Below are positions 7,738 to 16,184 of a DNA stretch of 26,935 nt, piece by piece. The translations under genes and the position numbers were made by a program. Origin of the DNA: JBJHBY01 sp050485745 (GTDB lineage Bacteria > Pseudomonadota > Gammaproteobacteria > Pseudomonadales > CAMLJR01); the NCBI GenBank assembly GCA_050485745.1, contig JBJHBY010000012.1, forward strand, positions 1-26,935, written 5' to 3'. The notes below the pieces were generated by a model. It had not been told where the DNA came from. It saw only the letters and a list, made by a program, of their open reading frames with translations, and did not search any database. How positions within the stretch are numbered: position 1 is the stretch's first letter; the number at the start of each line of letters is the position of its first letter.

Positions 7738-8520
7738 ATGAAGATTACGATCAAGACCCCGGAAGAACTGGACAAGATGCGCATTGCGGGCCGCCTCGCC
7801 GCCGAGGTCCTGGAGATGATCGGGTCCCATGTGCAGCCCGGCATCAGCACCGGCGAGCTGGACCGCATCTGCCATGACTACATCGTCAACCGGCTCGATG
7901 CCGTCCCCGCACCCCTGAATTACCACGGTTTTCCGCGCTCCATCTGCACCTCCGTGAACGAGGTCGTTTGCCACGGCATTCCCTCGGAGCGCAAGCTGCT
8001 CAAGGATGGCGACATCATCAATATCGACATCACGGTCATCAAGGACGGCTTTCATGGCGACACCAGCGCCATGTTCCATGTCGGCAAGCCCCGCAGCCAC
8101 AACGAGCGTCTGGTGCAGATCACCCGGGAATGCCTTTATCTGGGTATCGAACAGGTCCGCCCCGGCGCCAGGCTGGGTGACATCGGCCATGTCATCCAGA
8201 AGCACGCCGAGGCCAACTACTACTCCGTGGTGCGGGAGTACTGCGGACACGGCATCGGCCGGGGCTTTCACGAGGACCCGCAGGTGCTGCACTACGGCCA
8301 GCCCGGCACCGGGGTGGAACTGCGCGAGGGCATGACCTTTACCATCGAACCGATGATCAATGCCGGCAAGCGCCACGTGAAACTCAACAATCGGGATGGC
8401 TGGACCGTCACCACCAGGGACGGCCGCCCCTCGGCGCAATGGGAGCACACCCTTGCCGTCACCCGCGACGGCGTGGAAGTCCTCACCGCACGCAGCGACG
8501 AACCCTTTCGCCGAGGCTGA
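7738..8520 (+). CDS. map: Methionine aminopeptidase, type Ia
   Basis: Cytosolic dinuclear-metal peptidase that removes the initiator methionine from nascent proteins. All five metal ligands of the E. coli enzyme can be found: Asp97, Asp108, His171, Glu204 and Glu236 (E. coli Glu235, shifted by a one-residue insertion). They lie in GDIINIDIT, GFHGDTS, CGHGIGRGFHEDP, FTIEPM and SAQWEHT. The length is 260 aa, usual for type I without an N-terminal extension. ATG 7738 starts the protein as in homologues (MKITIKTPEELDKMR), with no strong ribosome-binding site. Divergent from rpsB, a common arrangement, and 6 nt before glnD. Confidence 0.97.
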   Translation: MKITIKTPEELDKMRIAGRLAAEVLEMIGSHVQPGISTGELDRICHDYIVNRLDAVPAPLNYHGFPRSICTSVNEVVCHGIPSERKLLKDGDIINIDITVIKDGFHGDTSAMFHVGKPRSHNERLVQITRECLYLGIEQVRPGARLGDIGHVIQKHAEANYYSVVREYCGHGIGRGFHEDPQVLHYGQPGTGVELREGMTFTIEPMINAGKRHVKLNNRDGWTVTTRDGRPSAQWEHTLAVTRDGVEVLTARSDEPFRRG

Positions 8521-8526
8521 CCCCCA

Positions 8527-11199
8527 GTGACCACAACCGGCCTGCCCGTCGATATTCTCGATCCACACGCGCTGCAACAAGCCCTGGCCGAGTCACAGGA
8601 CCCGGTGCCACTGCTGCGCGAGACCATCGAACGCGCCAGCGGCTGGCTCGACGAAGGCTTCCGGCGCGGACGCCATATCCGCGACCTGGTGACCCTGCGC
8701 GCCCAGCTCATCGACCAGTTGCTGATCAGCCTCTGGCACAGCTGCACGCCCCCGCCGGGCATCGCCCTGGTCGCTGCGGGCGGCTACGGCCGTGGTGAAC
8801 TGCACCCGCACTCGGATATCGACCTGCTGCTACTCCTGGCCGACGATGCCGGCGACTGCCGCCACAGCATCGAGCAGTTCATCACCCGGCTCTGGGACAT
8901 CAATCTGCAGGTTGGCCACAGTGTGCGCACCGTGGCGGAGTGCGCCGGGGAAGGCGCACGCGATGTCACCGTCGTCACCAATCTGATGGAGTCGCGTCTG
9001 ATTGCCGGCCCCGCCACCCTGCACAGCGCCATGCTCGAGGCGATCGCCCCCTCGCGCATCTGGCCCAGCCGCGAGTTCTTCCGAGCCAAGTGGGACGAAC
9101 AGATCCAGCGCCACCGCAAGTTCGGCAACACCGAGTACAACCTCGAACCCAATGTGAAGAGCTCGCCCGGGGGCTTGCGCGATATCCAGATGATCGGCTG
9201 GGTGGCGAAACGCCACTTCGGGGCCAGCCATATCGGAGAGCTGGAACAACGGGGCTTTCTCACCCGGGAGGAAATGGACATCCTGCAGCGTGGCCAGGAT
9301 TTCATGTGGCGTGTGCGCTACGCCCTGCACCTGGTCACCGGGCGCGCCGAAGACCGCCTCCTGTTCGATCACCAACGCACCCTGGCGGGCCTGTTCGGAT
9401 ACGAGAGCGATGACGCACGCCTGGCGGTAGAGCGTTTCATGCAGCAGTACTACCGCTGGGCGCTGGCCCTGGGGGAGCTCAACGAAGTCCTGATGCAGCA
9501 TTTCGACGAGGCCATCCTGCGCGCCTGCGAACCCGAGACAGTGCTCGAGATCAACCCGCGCTTCCGCGTGCGCAACGGCTATATCGAAGTCACCAACGAC
9601 AAGGTCTTCGAGAAATCACCCTCGGCCCTGCTGGAAATCTTCGTGCTGATGGCGCGCAACGAGCACATCCAGGGGATTCGTGCCGCCACCATCCGCCTGA
9701 TTCGTGAACACCGCGACCTGATCGACGACAATTTCCGCGGCGACCCTCGCAACACGCGGCTATTCATGGACCTGCTGCGCTCCCCCCACCATATGGCCAT
9801 ACAGCTGCAGCGCATGGGACGCTACGGCGTGCTTGGCAACTACCTGCCGGAGTTCGGCCGTGTCGTCGGCCAGATGCAGCACGACCTGTTCCATATCTAT
9901 ACCGTCGACGCGCACACCCTTGAAGTCCTGCGCAATATGCGCCGCTTCCTGCAACCGGAGTACCAGCGCAAGTTCCCGGTGGCGGCGCGTGTCATCCGCC
10001 GCCTGCCCAAACCCGAGCTGCTGTACATTGCCGGGCTGTACCACGACATTGCCAAGGGCCGCGGCGGCGATCATTCGCAGCTTGGCGCGCGCGATGTCGT
10101 GCGCTTCTGCGAACGCCATGACCTGAACCGTCGCGACACCAACCTGGTGGCATGGCTGGTGGAGAACCATCTGCTGATGTCCACGGTGGCGCAGCGGCGC
10201 GACATCTCGGACCCGGAGGTGATTCGCGAGTTTGCCCTGCAGGTCGGGGACCAGCAGCATCTCGACTACCTGTACACGCTGACGGTTGCCGACATCACTG
10301 CGACCAACCCCAAGCTGTGGAACACCTGGCGCGCCTCCCTGCTGCGGGAGTTGTACGCCGAGACCAAGCGCGCCCTGCGCCGCGGCCTGGAAAACCCGGT
10401 GGACAAGCAGGACTGGATCGACGAGGCCCAGCAGACCGCCATCGACCAGCTCGAGGATCTCGGCTTTACCGAGGACGAGGTTCGGCGTCTGTGGGCCAAT
10501 ACCGGCGAGGACTACTTCCTGCGGGAGAAGATCGAGGACGTGGTCTGGCACACCGCCGCTATCGCTGAACACGGCGAGGCGGATACACCGCTGGTGCTGA
10601 TCAAGAAAAGCTCTGACTCCATTCTGGAAGGCGCCACACAGATCTTCGTGCGCTCGCAGGAGAGGGACAATCTGTTCCCGATGCTCGCCGCCAGCATGGA
10701 GCAGCTCGACCTGAGCATCCAGGATGCTCGACTGTACAAGTCGGGCACCGGGTTCATCCTGTACACCTTCTTCGTGCTCGATGCCGACGGCCAGTCCATC
10801 GGGGATGATTTGCCACGTATTGCCCATATCCGTCAGTTGCTGCTGGACGAACTCAGCCAGGCGGAGCTGTATCCGGACATCATGCGCCGACGCACACCGC
10901 GGCAGATGCGGTTGTTCTCCATCCCCACGGAAACCAGCATGTTCCTGGACAAGGTCAAGCGACAGACTGTGCTGGAAGTCATCACCCCGGACCGGCCGGG
11001 GCTACTCGCGCGCATCGGCCGCATTTTCTTCCAGTTCGGCATCGAGTTGCAGAATGCCAAGATCGCCACCCTGGGGGAGCGCGTGGAGGACGTGTTTTTT
11101 ATCACCGACCGCCAGCAACGCCCGATCGATGACCCGGCGCTGCAGGCGGCCATCCAGCAGGCCATCAAGAAGGAGCTCGACGAGCAGGCCGCGGCCTGA
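8527..11199 (+). CDS. glnD: Bifunctional [protein-PII] uridylyltransferase / uridylyl-removing enzyme
   Basis: Primary nitrogen sensor that uridylylates PII proteins under nitrogen limitation and deuridylylates them when glutamine is high. The nucleotidyltransferase motif GGYGRG is at residues 85-90, with metal Asp97 and Asp99 in HSDIDLLLL. The HD hydrolase motif is YHD at residues 505-507 (His506, Asp507), in LYHDIAKGRGGDHS. Two C-terminal ACT glutamine-sensing domains follow, the second clear in VLEVITPDRPGLLARIGRIF. The 890-aa length and domain order match the family. The GTG start at 8527 lies 6 nt after map, with GAGG about 11 nt upstream. Confidence 0.97.
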   Translation: MTTTGLPVDILDPHALQQALAESQDPVPLLRETIERASGWLDEGFRRGRHIRDLVTLRAQLIDQLLISLWHSCTPPPGIALVAAGGYGRGELHPHSDIDLLLLLADDAGDCRHSIEQFITRLWDINLQVGHSVRTVAECAGEGARDVTVVTNLMESRLIAGPATLHSAMLEAIAPSRIWPSREFFRAKWDEQIQRHRKFGNTEYNLEPNVKSSPGGLRDIQMIGWVAKRHFGASHIGELEQRGFLTREEMDILQRGQDFMWRVRYALHLVTGRAEDRLLFDHQRTLAGLFGYESDDARLAVERFMQQYYRWALALGELNEVLMQHFDEAILRACEPETVLEINPRFRVRNGYIEVTNDKVFEKSPSALLEIFVLMARNEHIQGIRAATIRLIREHRDLIDDNFRGDPRNTRLFMDLLRSPHHMAIQLQRMGRYGVLGNYLPEFGRVVGQMQHDLFHIYTVDAHTLEVLRNMRRFLQPEYQRKFPVAARVIRRLPKPELLYIAGLYHDIAKGRGGDHSQLGARDVVRFCERHDLNRRDTNLVAWLVENHLLMSTVAQRRDISDPEVIREFALQVGDQQHLDYLYTLTVADITATNPKLWNTWRASLLRELYAETKRALRRGLENPVDKQDWIDEAQQTAIDQLEDLGFTEDEVRRLWANTGEDYFLREKIEDVVWHTAAIAEHGEADTPLVLIKKSSDSILEGATQIFVRSQERDNLFPMLAASMEQLDLSIQDARLYKSGTGFILYTFFVLDADGQSIGDDLPRIAHIRQLLLDELSQAELYPDIMRRRTPRQMRLFSIPTETSMFLDKVKRQTVLEVITPDRPGLLARIGRIFFQFGIELQNAKIATLGERVEDVFFITDRQQRPIDDPALQAAIQQAIKKELDEQAAA

Positions 11200-11210
11200 T
11201 CGAGCACGCC

Positions 11211-12404
11211 ATGAACCCTGACCTCGACCTCCTGCATCCCTACCCCTTCGAGAAACTGGCCGCGCTCAAGGCCGGCGTCGAGCCACCGTCCCTGCCGCAT
11301 ATTGCCCTGTCGATCGGCGAGCCACAGCACCCTGCCCCGGTGTTTGTGCGCCAGGCCCTGGCGGACAATCTCGGCTGCCTGTCAAACTACCCCACGACCC
11401 TCGGCATCCCCGAACTGCGCTCGGCCATCTGCGAATGGGCACAGCGCCGCTTCAGCCTGCCGCCGGGCAGCCTCGACCCTGCCCGGCACGTGCTGCCGGT
11501 CAATGGTACCCGCGAGGCCCTGTTCGCCTTCGTGCAGGCGGTCATCGATCGTCGCGAGCGGCCGGCGGTGCTCTGCCCCAATCCGTTCTACCAGATTTAC
11601 GAAGGCGCCGCGCTGCTTGCCGGAGCCGAGCCGGTGTACCTGAACACCCTGGCCGACAACCGCTACCTGCCGGATTTCGACGCCGTACCCGAGTCCACCT
11701 GGCGACGCTGCCAGCTGCTGTTCATCTGCACGCCAGGCAACCCCACCGGCGCCGTACTGCCGATCGCGACCCTGCAGCGGCTGATCGAACTGGCGGAACG
11801 CCATGACTTTGTCATTGCCAGCGATGAATGCTACTCGGAAATCTACTTCGACGAAGACCAGCCTCCCACAGGGTTGCTGCAGGCCGCGGCGGCCATGGGA
11901 AACACGGACTACCGCCGCTGCGTGGTGTTCCACAGCCTGTCGAAGCGCTCCAACCTGCCGGGGCTGCGTTCGGGGTTCGTGGCCGGCGACGCCGGGCTAC
12001 TGCACGGCTTCCTGCGCTACCGCACCTATCACGGCTGCGCCATGCCCATCCAGCACCAGCTGGCCAGTATCAGCGCCTGGCGCGATGAAGACCACGTGCG
12101 CGCCAACCGCGCCGCCTACCGGCGCAAGTTCGACGCGGTGCTGGAACTGCTGGATGGCCATCTCGACGTGGCACGACCGGATGCCGGCTTTTACCTGTGG
12201 GCGCGCACGCCGCTGGCGGATACCGATTTCACCCGCGAACTGTTTGCCCGGGAAAACGTGACCGTGCTGCCCGGCCGCTACCTCGGTCGCGAGGCAGACG
12301 GCATCAACCCGGGCGAGAACCACGTGCGCATGGCCCTGGTCGCCACCGAGGCCGAATGCACGGAGGCGGCGCGACGCATTCAGCGCCTGCTGCAGGCATT
12401 GTGA
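11211..12404 (+). CDS. dapC: N-succinyldiaminopimelate aminotransferase
   Basis: PLP-dependent class I/II aminotransferase of the succinylase lysine/diaminopimelate pathway, converting N-succinyl-2-amino-6-ketopimelate to N-succinyl-diaminopimelate with glutamate. The N-terminus MNPDLDLLHPYPFEKLAAL is typical of proteobacterial DapC. The cofactor lysine is Lys245 in HSLSKRSNLPGLRSGF. CTPGNPTGAV and ASDECYSEIYF carry the PLP-contacting Asn, Asp and Tyr. It is 397 aa long, starts 11 nt after glnD and lies close to dapD and dapE, the flanking steps, which supports DapC over a generic aminotransferase. Confidence 0.94.
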   Translation: MNPDLDLLHPYPFEKLAALKAGVEPPSLPHIALSIGEPQHPAPVFVRQALADNLGCLSNYPTTLGIPELRSAICEWAQRRFSLPPGSLDPARHVLPVNGTREALFAFVQAVIDRRERPAVLCPNPFYQIYEGAALLAGAEPVYLNTLADNRYLPDFDAVPESTWRRCQLLFICTPGNPTGAVLPIATLQRLIELAERHDFVIASDECYSEIYFDEDQPPTGLLQAAAAMGNTDYRRCVVFHSLSKRSNLPGLRSGFVAGDAGLLHGFLRYRTYHGCAMPIQHQLASISAWRDEDHVRANRAAYRRKFDAVLELLDGHLDVARPDAGFYLWARTPLADTDFTRELFARENVTVLPGRYLGREADGINPGENHVRMALVATEAECTEAARRIQRLLQAL

Positions 12405-12409
12405 CCACC

Positions 12410-13084
12410 ATGGATACTGCTCTGCCCCCTCGCGGCAAGCGAGCTCGCGCCGCCTACATCCTCGAGCGCCTGCAAGCCCTGTACCCGGAACCGCCGATCC
12501 CGCTGCGGCACCGCGACCCCTATACCCTGCTGATTGCCGTGCTGCTCTCCGCCCAGTGCACCGACGAGCGCGTCAACCAGGTGACGCCGGCACTGTTCAC
12601 CCTTGCCGACAATCCCTTTGATATGGCGCGGCAGCCGGTGGAGGCGATTCGCCAGATCATCCGACCCTGCGGCCTGTCGCCGCGCAAGGCCCAGGCCATC
12701 AGCGAGCTATCACGCATCCTGATCGACGAACACGGTGGTGAGGTCCCCGCGGACATGGCGGCGCTGGAGCGCCTGCCCGGGGTCGGCCACAAGACCGCCA
12801 GCGTGGTGATGTCCCAGGCCTTCGGCGAGCCCGCCTTTCCGGTGGATACCCACATCCACCGTCTGGCCCAGCGCTGGGAACTGAGCGACGGCAGCAGCGT
12901 AGTGCAGACCGAACGCGACCTGAAGCGCCTGTTCCCGAGGGAGTACTGGAACCGGCTGCACTTGCAGATCATCTACTACGGCCGTGAGCACTGCAGTGCA
13001 CGTGGCTGTGACGGCCGCCGCTGCGAGTTGTGCAGCACCCTGTTCCCACGGCGCAAACGCCCGAAGCTGACCCGCAAGGCCTGA
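12410..13084 (+). CDS. nth: Endonuclease III-type DNA glycosylase/AP lyase with atypical Fe-S cysteines
   Basis: Base-excision repair glycosylase for oxidised pyrimidines. The helix-hairpin-helix LPGVGHKTAS carries the catalytic lysine (Lys128, matching E. coli Lys120). The catalytic aspartate is Asp146 in FPVDTHIHRLAQRW. The C-terminal [4Fe-4S] region has cysteines at 195, 200, 205 and 208, spaced C-x4-C-x4-C-x2-C; the classical pattern is C-x6-C-x2-C-x5-C. The surrounding LHLQIIYYGREHC segment recalls the Nth subgroup I associate with Bacteroidetes and Planctomycetes (from memory, not checked). ATG 12410 gives 224 aa. An in-frame GTG at 12401 overlaps the dapC stop (GTGA) and could equally be the coupled start. 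Confidence 0.9.
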   Translation: MDTALPPRGKRARAAYILERLQALYPEPPIPLRHRDPYTLLIAVLLSAQCTDERVNQVTPALFTLADNPFDMARQPVEAIRQIIRPCGLSPRKAQAISELSRILIDEHGGEVPADMAALERLPGVGHKTASVVMSQAFGEPAFPVDTHIHRLAQRWELSDGSSVVQTERDLKRLFPREYWNRLHLQIIYYGREHCSARGCDGRRCELCSTLFPRRKRPKLTRKA

Positions 13085-13100
13085 CGCCCGCCATGCTTTT

Positions 13101-13109
13101 TGTTATCCT
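13101..13109 (+). promoter_or_regulatory. Possible extended -10 promoter before yffB
   Basis: TGTTATCCT in the 58-nt gap after nth reads as an extended -10 (TG-n-TATCCT), about 34 nt before the start of the next gene. No clear -35 box is visible. Weak support; it could give dapD its own transcript. Confidence 0.25.
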
Positions 13110-13142
13110 CTGGCGCCGTTTTCGCAGCGAGTGACCGGCGCC

Positions 13143-13499
13143 ATGCTCACCCTCTACGGCATCCCCAACTGCGACACCGTGCGCAAGGCACGCCGCTGGC
13201 TGGAGCAACAGAACCTCGAGTATCGTTTCCACGACGTGCGCAGTGATGGCCTCGACGCCAGGCAGCTCGGGAGCTGGGCCGATGAACTGGGCTGGGAGGC
13301 ACTGCTCAATCGCCGCAGTACCACCTGGAAGCAGCTCGACCCGGCGCTGCGTGAGCACGTTGACCGCAAGGCCGCATTGGCGCTGCTGCTGCAGCATCCA
13401 ACCCTGATGAAGCGGCCGCTGCTCGACACGGGTCACGAACGCGCGGTGGGCTTCTCGGCCGAGCAGTACCGGGCACTGCTGGCACGTCACACACTTTGA
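13143..13499 (+). CDS. yffB: ArsC/Spx-family protein of the YffB type
   Basis: Small thioredoxin-fold protein of the ArsC/Spx/YffB family. The N-terminus MLTLYGIPNCDTVRKARRWL has the single conserved Cys10 and lacks a CxxC pair. NRRSTTWKQL and the RPLLDTG segment (KRPLLD in YffB relatives) are diagnostic. The 118-aa length equals that of E. coli YffB. Its biochemical role is unsettled; the family contains arsenate reductases, but an arsenic role is not supported by any neighbour here. I preferred ATG 13143 to the in-frame GTG at 13131 because the protein then begins like its homologues. It sits before dapD, an arrangement also known in Pseudomonas. Confidence 0.88.
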   Translation: MLTLYGIPNCDTVRKARRWLEQQNLEYRFHDVRSDGLDARQLGSWADELGWEALLNRRSTTWKQLDPALREHVDRKAALALLLQHPTLMKRPLLDTGHERAVGFSAEQYRALLARHTL

Positions 13500-13549
13500 A
13501 CAAGCAGCGCCACCCCAGGGCTCTGCCCCCCTCACACAGGATTCACGAC

Positions 13550-14584
13550 ATGAGCAAATTCTTCAGCGCCGGCATCGGCATTGGCACCCGCAACCGGAAC
13601 AGCGACTGGCTGGAAGTGTTCTACCCGATGCCTCTGCTCAATCCGGGTGAGGCCCTGATCACGGCGCTGCGCCAGAGCCTCGGGCTCGGCACCGGCAATC
13701 ACGTGGTTGATCTCACGGCCGCGAACGCCGCATCGCTGCAACAGGCCCTGGCAGCTGCGGGCGAGGCGGAACAGGCCGCCCTGGTCGAGACGCTGACTGG
13801 TTCCGACCGACCCGCGCTGGTCTGTGTGCTGGAGGAGGACAGCAGCCCGGCAAGCATTCCCGAAGCCTACCTGAAGCTGCATCTCCTCTCTCACCGTCTG
13901 GTACGCCCCCACAGTGTGAATCTGGGCGGTCTGTTTGGCGTACTGCCCAATGTGGCCTGGACCAGTGCCGGCGCCATCGACCTGCTGGAGCTGCCACAGC
14001 GCCAACTGCAGGCCCGGCTGCGCGGCGAAACCCTGCAGGTGCACTCGGTGGACAAGTTTCCGCAGATGACCAACTACGTCGTGCCGACTGGCGTGCGTAT
14101 CGCGGACACCGCCCGCGTGCGTCTCGGCGCTTACCTGGGCCAGGGCACCACCATCATGCACGAGGGTTTCGTGAACTTTAATGCGGGCACAGAAGGGCCC
14201 GGCATGGTCGAGGGCCGCATCTCCGCCGGGGTTTTCGTCGGTGCCGGCTCCGATCTCGGCGGTGGCTGTTCGACGATGGGCACGCTCTCCGGTGGCAACA
14301 ACGTGGTCATCAGTATCGGCGAAGGCTGCCTGATCGGTGCCAATGCCGGCGTCGGCATCCCCCTGGGAGATCGCTGCACCATCGAGGCCGGCCTGTACAT
14401 CACCGCGGGCAGCGTGGTCAGCGTTCTCGACGACCAGCGCCAGGTGGTCAAGACGGTGAAGGCGCGGGACCTGGCCGGACAGTCGGACCTGCTGTTCCGT
14501 CGCAACTCCCGTAACGGTGCCGTTGAAGTCCTGACCAACCGCTCCGCCATCGAGCTGAACGAGGCCTTGCATGTGAATAATTGA
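13550..14584 (+). CDS. dapD: 2,3,4,5-tetrahydropyridine-2,6-dicarboxylate N-succinyltransferase, 344-aa type
   Basis: Transfers succinyl from succinyl-CoA to tetrahydrodipicolinate, the entry step of the succinylase DAP pathway. This is the longer Pseudomonas/actinobacterial-type DapD rather than the 274-aa E. coli type. It has an N-terminal domain of about 150 residues, a middle segment with VHSVDKFPQMTNYVVP, and a left-handed beta-helix acyltransferase core (YLGQGTTIMHEGFVNFNAGT, GVFVGAGSDLGGG, GEGCLIGANAGVGIPLGD). ATG 13550 begins MSKFFSAGIGIGTRN, as in relatives, with an AGG site about 9 nt upstream. An open extension back to 13496 is not supported. It is followed by a repeat-rich spacer and then dapE. 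Confidence 0.95.
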   Translation: MSKFFSAGIGIGTRNRNSDWLEVFYPMPLLNPGEALITALRQSLGLGTGNHVVDLTAANAASLQQALAAAGEAEQAALVETLTGSDRPALVCVLEEDSSPASIPEAYLKLHLLSHRLVRPHSVNLGGLFGVLPNVAWTSAGAIDLLELPQRQLQARLRGETLQVHSVDKFPQMTNYVVPTGVRIADTARVRLGAYLGQGTTIMHEGFVNFNAGTEGPGMVEGRISAGVFVGAGSDLGGGCSTMGTLSGGNNVVISIGEGCLIGANAGVGIPLGDRCTIEAGLYITAGSVVSVLDDQRQVVKTVKARDLAGQSDLLFRRNSRNGAVEVLTNRSAIELNEALHVNN

Positions 14585-14778
14585 GACGGGAAACGCGGGA
14601 CGGGAGACGGGAGACGCCAAGGGCGAGACGCAAGATGCGAGACGCAGACCGGGCTCAGGGGCCGCCTCTGCGCCACTACCCCTGCCAGACGTTCCGCCTC
14701 TCCTGCCCAGCGTCTCCCGTCCCGCGTCCAGCCCTCCAACCCGTGCTACCATACCGCCCGCGCCAGCGGAGGCCCGCG
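14585..14778. repeat. GAGACGGG-rich palindromic repeat between dapD and dapE
   Basis: The 194-bp spacer starts right at the dapD stop. Its left side has iterated GAGACGGG/GGGAGACG units and its right side has their reverse complement. ACGCGGGACGGGAGACG (14593-14609) and CGTCTCCCGTCCCGCGT (14711-14727) are a perfect 17-bp inverted repeat around a 101-bp centre that holds more degenerate copies (GCGAGACGC at 14623-14631, GCGAGACGCAG near 14637). No plausible protein is encoded; an open frame runs through it only because of its composition. It resembles a dispersed palindromic repeat (REP/MITE-like) and would form a long stem in the dapD-dapE transcript. Confidence 0.7.
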
Positions 14779-15927
14779 ATGTCCGGCAACGACCACAACC
14801 CGACCCTGCAACTGACCTGCGAGCTGATCCGCCGTGCGTCGGTCACACCCGACGATGCCGGCTGCCAGACACTGATCGGGGAGCGCCTTGCGCGCTGTGG
14901 CTTCGAGCTGCAGTCACTGCGCTTTGGGGAGGTCGACAACCTCTGGGCCGTGCGCGGTCATGGCGGGCCTCTGCTGTGCTTCGCCGGGCACACCGATGTC
15001 GTACCGGCGGGCGATGTCCGAGCCTGGCAGAGCCCGCCCTTCGAGCCCGAGGTGCGCAGCGGCTTTCTGTATGGTCGTGGCGCCGCGGACATGAAAGGCA
15101 GCCTGGCTGCCATGGTCACCGCCTGCGAGCGCTTCCTGGCGATCCAGCCGGATCACCGCGGACGCATTGCCTTTCTGCTCACCAGCGATGAGGAAGGCCC
15201 GGCCGTGGACGGCACGGTACGCGTGGTGCAATGGCTGCAGGAGCGAGGCGAGCACATCGATTACTGCGTCGTCGGCGAGCCCTCCTCCAGCACCGAAGTC
15301 GGCGATGTGATCAAGAACGGCCGGCGCGGCTCGCTCGGCGCGGTGATGACCGTGCGCGGTATTCAGGGGCATGTGGCCTACCCCCATCTGGCGGACAACC
15401 CGATCCACCGCGCCATGCCGGCCCTGGCGGCCCTGACCGCGGAGCACTGGGACGCGGGCAACGCTTTCTTTCCCGCGACCTCGCTGCAGATCTCCAATAT
15501 CCAGGCCGGCACCGGGGCCACCAATGTCATCCCCGGCGAGCTCAAGGTGGTGTTCAATTTCCGTTTTTCCACCGAGGTGACTGCGGAGGAACTGAAACGA
15601 CGCACCATTGCGATCCTCGATCGCTTCGATCTCGACTACCACATTGACTGGACGCTCAGTGGAGAACCCTTTCTGACCGCCGCCGGCGAACTGGTGGATG
15701 CGGCACGCGCCAGCATTCATGCGGTATGCGGCCGTGACACGGAACTCTCTACCGCCGGCGGCACCTCCGACGGGCGCTTTATCGCTCCCACGGGGGCGCA
15801 GGTGCTGGAACTGGGCCCGGTCAACGCCACCATTCACAAGGTCGATGAATGCGTGCGCGTCGCCGATCTGGAACCCCTGGCGCGGATGTATCAGGGGATT
15901 CTGGAGCGCCTGCTGGGCCGGGGCTGA
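14779..15927 (+). CDS. dapE: Succinyl-diaminopimelate desuccinylase
   Basis: Dinuclear zinc M20-family amidohydrolase that releases succinate from N-succinyl-L,L-diaminopimelate. His71 and Asp73 are in CFAGHTDVVPAG, Asp104 in GRGAADMKGS, the Glu138-Glu139 pair in SDEEGPA, and a further Glu166 in VVGEPSSS. A C-terminal His lies in PVNATIHKVDE. The set matches the known catalytic residues of H. influenzae DapE with an offset of about four. ATG 14779 (382 aa) has a GCGGAGG site about 8 nt upstream; the frame is open further left only through the repeat-rich spacer. Together with dapC and dapD, three steps of the succinylase branch lie within 5 kb. Confidence 0.96.
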   Translation: MSGNDHNPTLQLTCELIRRASVTPDDAGCQTLIGERLARCGFELQSLRFGEVDNLWAVRGHGGPLLCFAGHTDVVPAGDVRAWQSPPFEPEVRSGFLYGRGAADMKGSLAAMVTACERFLAIQPDHRGRIAFLLTSDEEGPAVDGTVRVVQWLQERGEHIDYCVVGEPSSSTEVGDVIKNGRRGSLGAVMTVRGIQGHVAYPHLADNPIHRAMPALAALTAEHWDAGNAFFPATSLQISNIQAGTGATNVIPGELKVVFNFRFSTEVTAEELKRRTIAILDRFDLDYHIDWTLSGEPFLTAAGELVDAARASIHAVCGRDTELSTAGGTSDGRFIAPTGAQVLELGPVNATIHKVDECVRVADLEPLARMYQGILERLLGRG

Positions 15928-15935
15928 CCACGGGC

Positions 15936-16178
15936 ATGAACTGGCGTGCCCTGCTGGACGACCCGCGACGCCTGTTCCGGGTGTTCTGCCTCGGTGCCAT
16001 CCTGTGCTGTGCTGGCGTCGGCACTGTGCTCTGGGCCGACGCCAGCCTGCCGCCGTCGTTACGCCAGGAACTGGTCACCGCCGCTGCGGTGGTTGCCATC
16101 GTGGCTGGCCTGGCCATCGCACTGACCGCACATATTGCCCTGCTGATCCACCGGCTGCGCCACGCCGGTCGCAAATGA
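15936..16178 (+). CDS. Small two-helix membrane protein of unknown function
   Basis: An 80-aa frame begins 8 nt after dapE (ATG 15936). It encodes a basic N-terminus (MNWRALLDDPRRLFR), a hydrophobic stretch at about residues 16-33 (VFCLGAILCCAGVGTVLW), a short polar loop, a second hydrophobic stretch at about 47-70, and a basic tail (HRLRHAGRK). By the positive-inside rule both ends would face the cytoplasm. I do not recognise a family. It is probably co-transcribed with dapE and ends 6 nt from the convergent rsmJ. No strong ribosome-binding site is seen, so translation may depend on coupling. Confidence 0.65.
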   Translation: MNWRALLDDPRRLFRVFCLGAILCCAGVGTVLWADASLPPSLRQELVTAAAVVAIVAGLAIALTAHIALLIHRLRHAGRK

Positions 16179-16184
16179 CAGGTT

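Noticed and set aside
12410..13084. Treating the shifted cysteines of nth as a frameshift or sequencing error.
   Set aside because: The reading frame is intact through the stop, four cysteines are still present and the neighbouring residues fit a known Nth subgroup.
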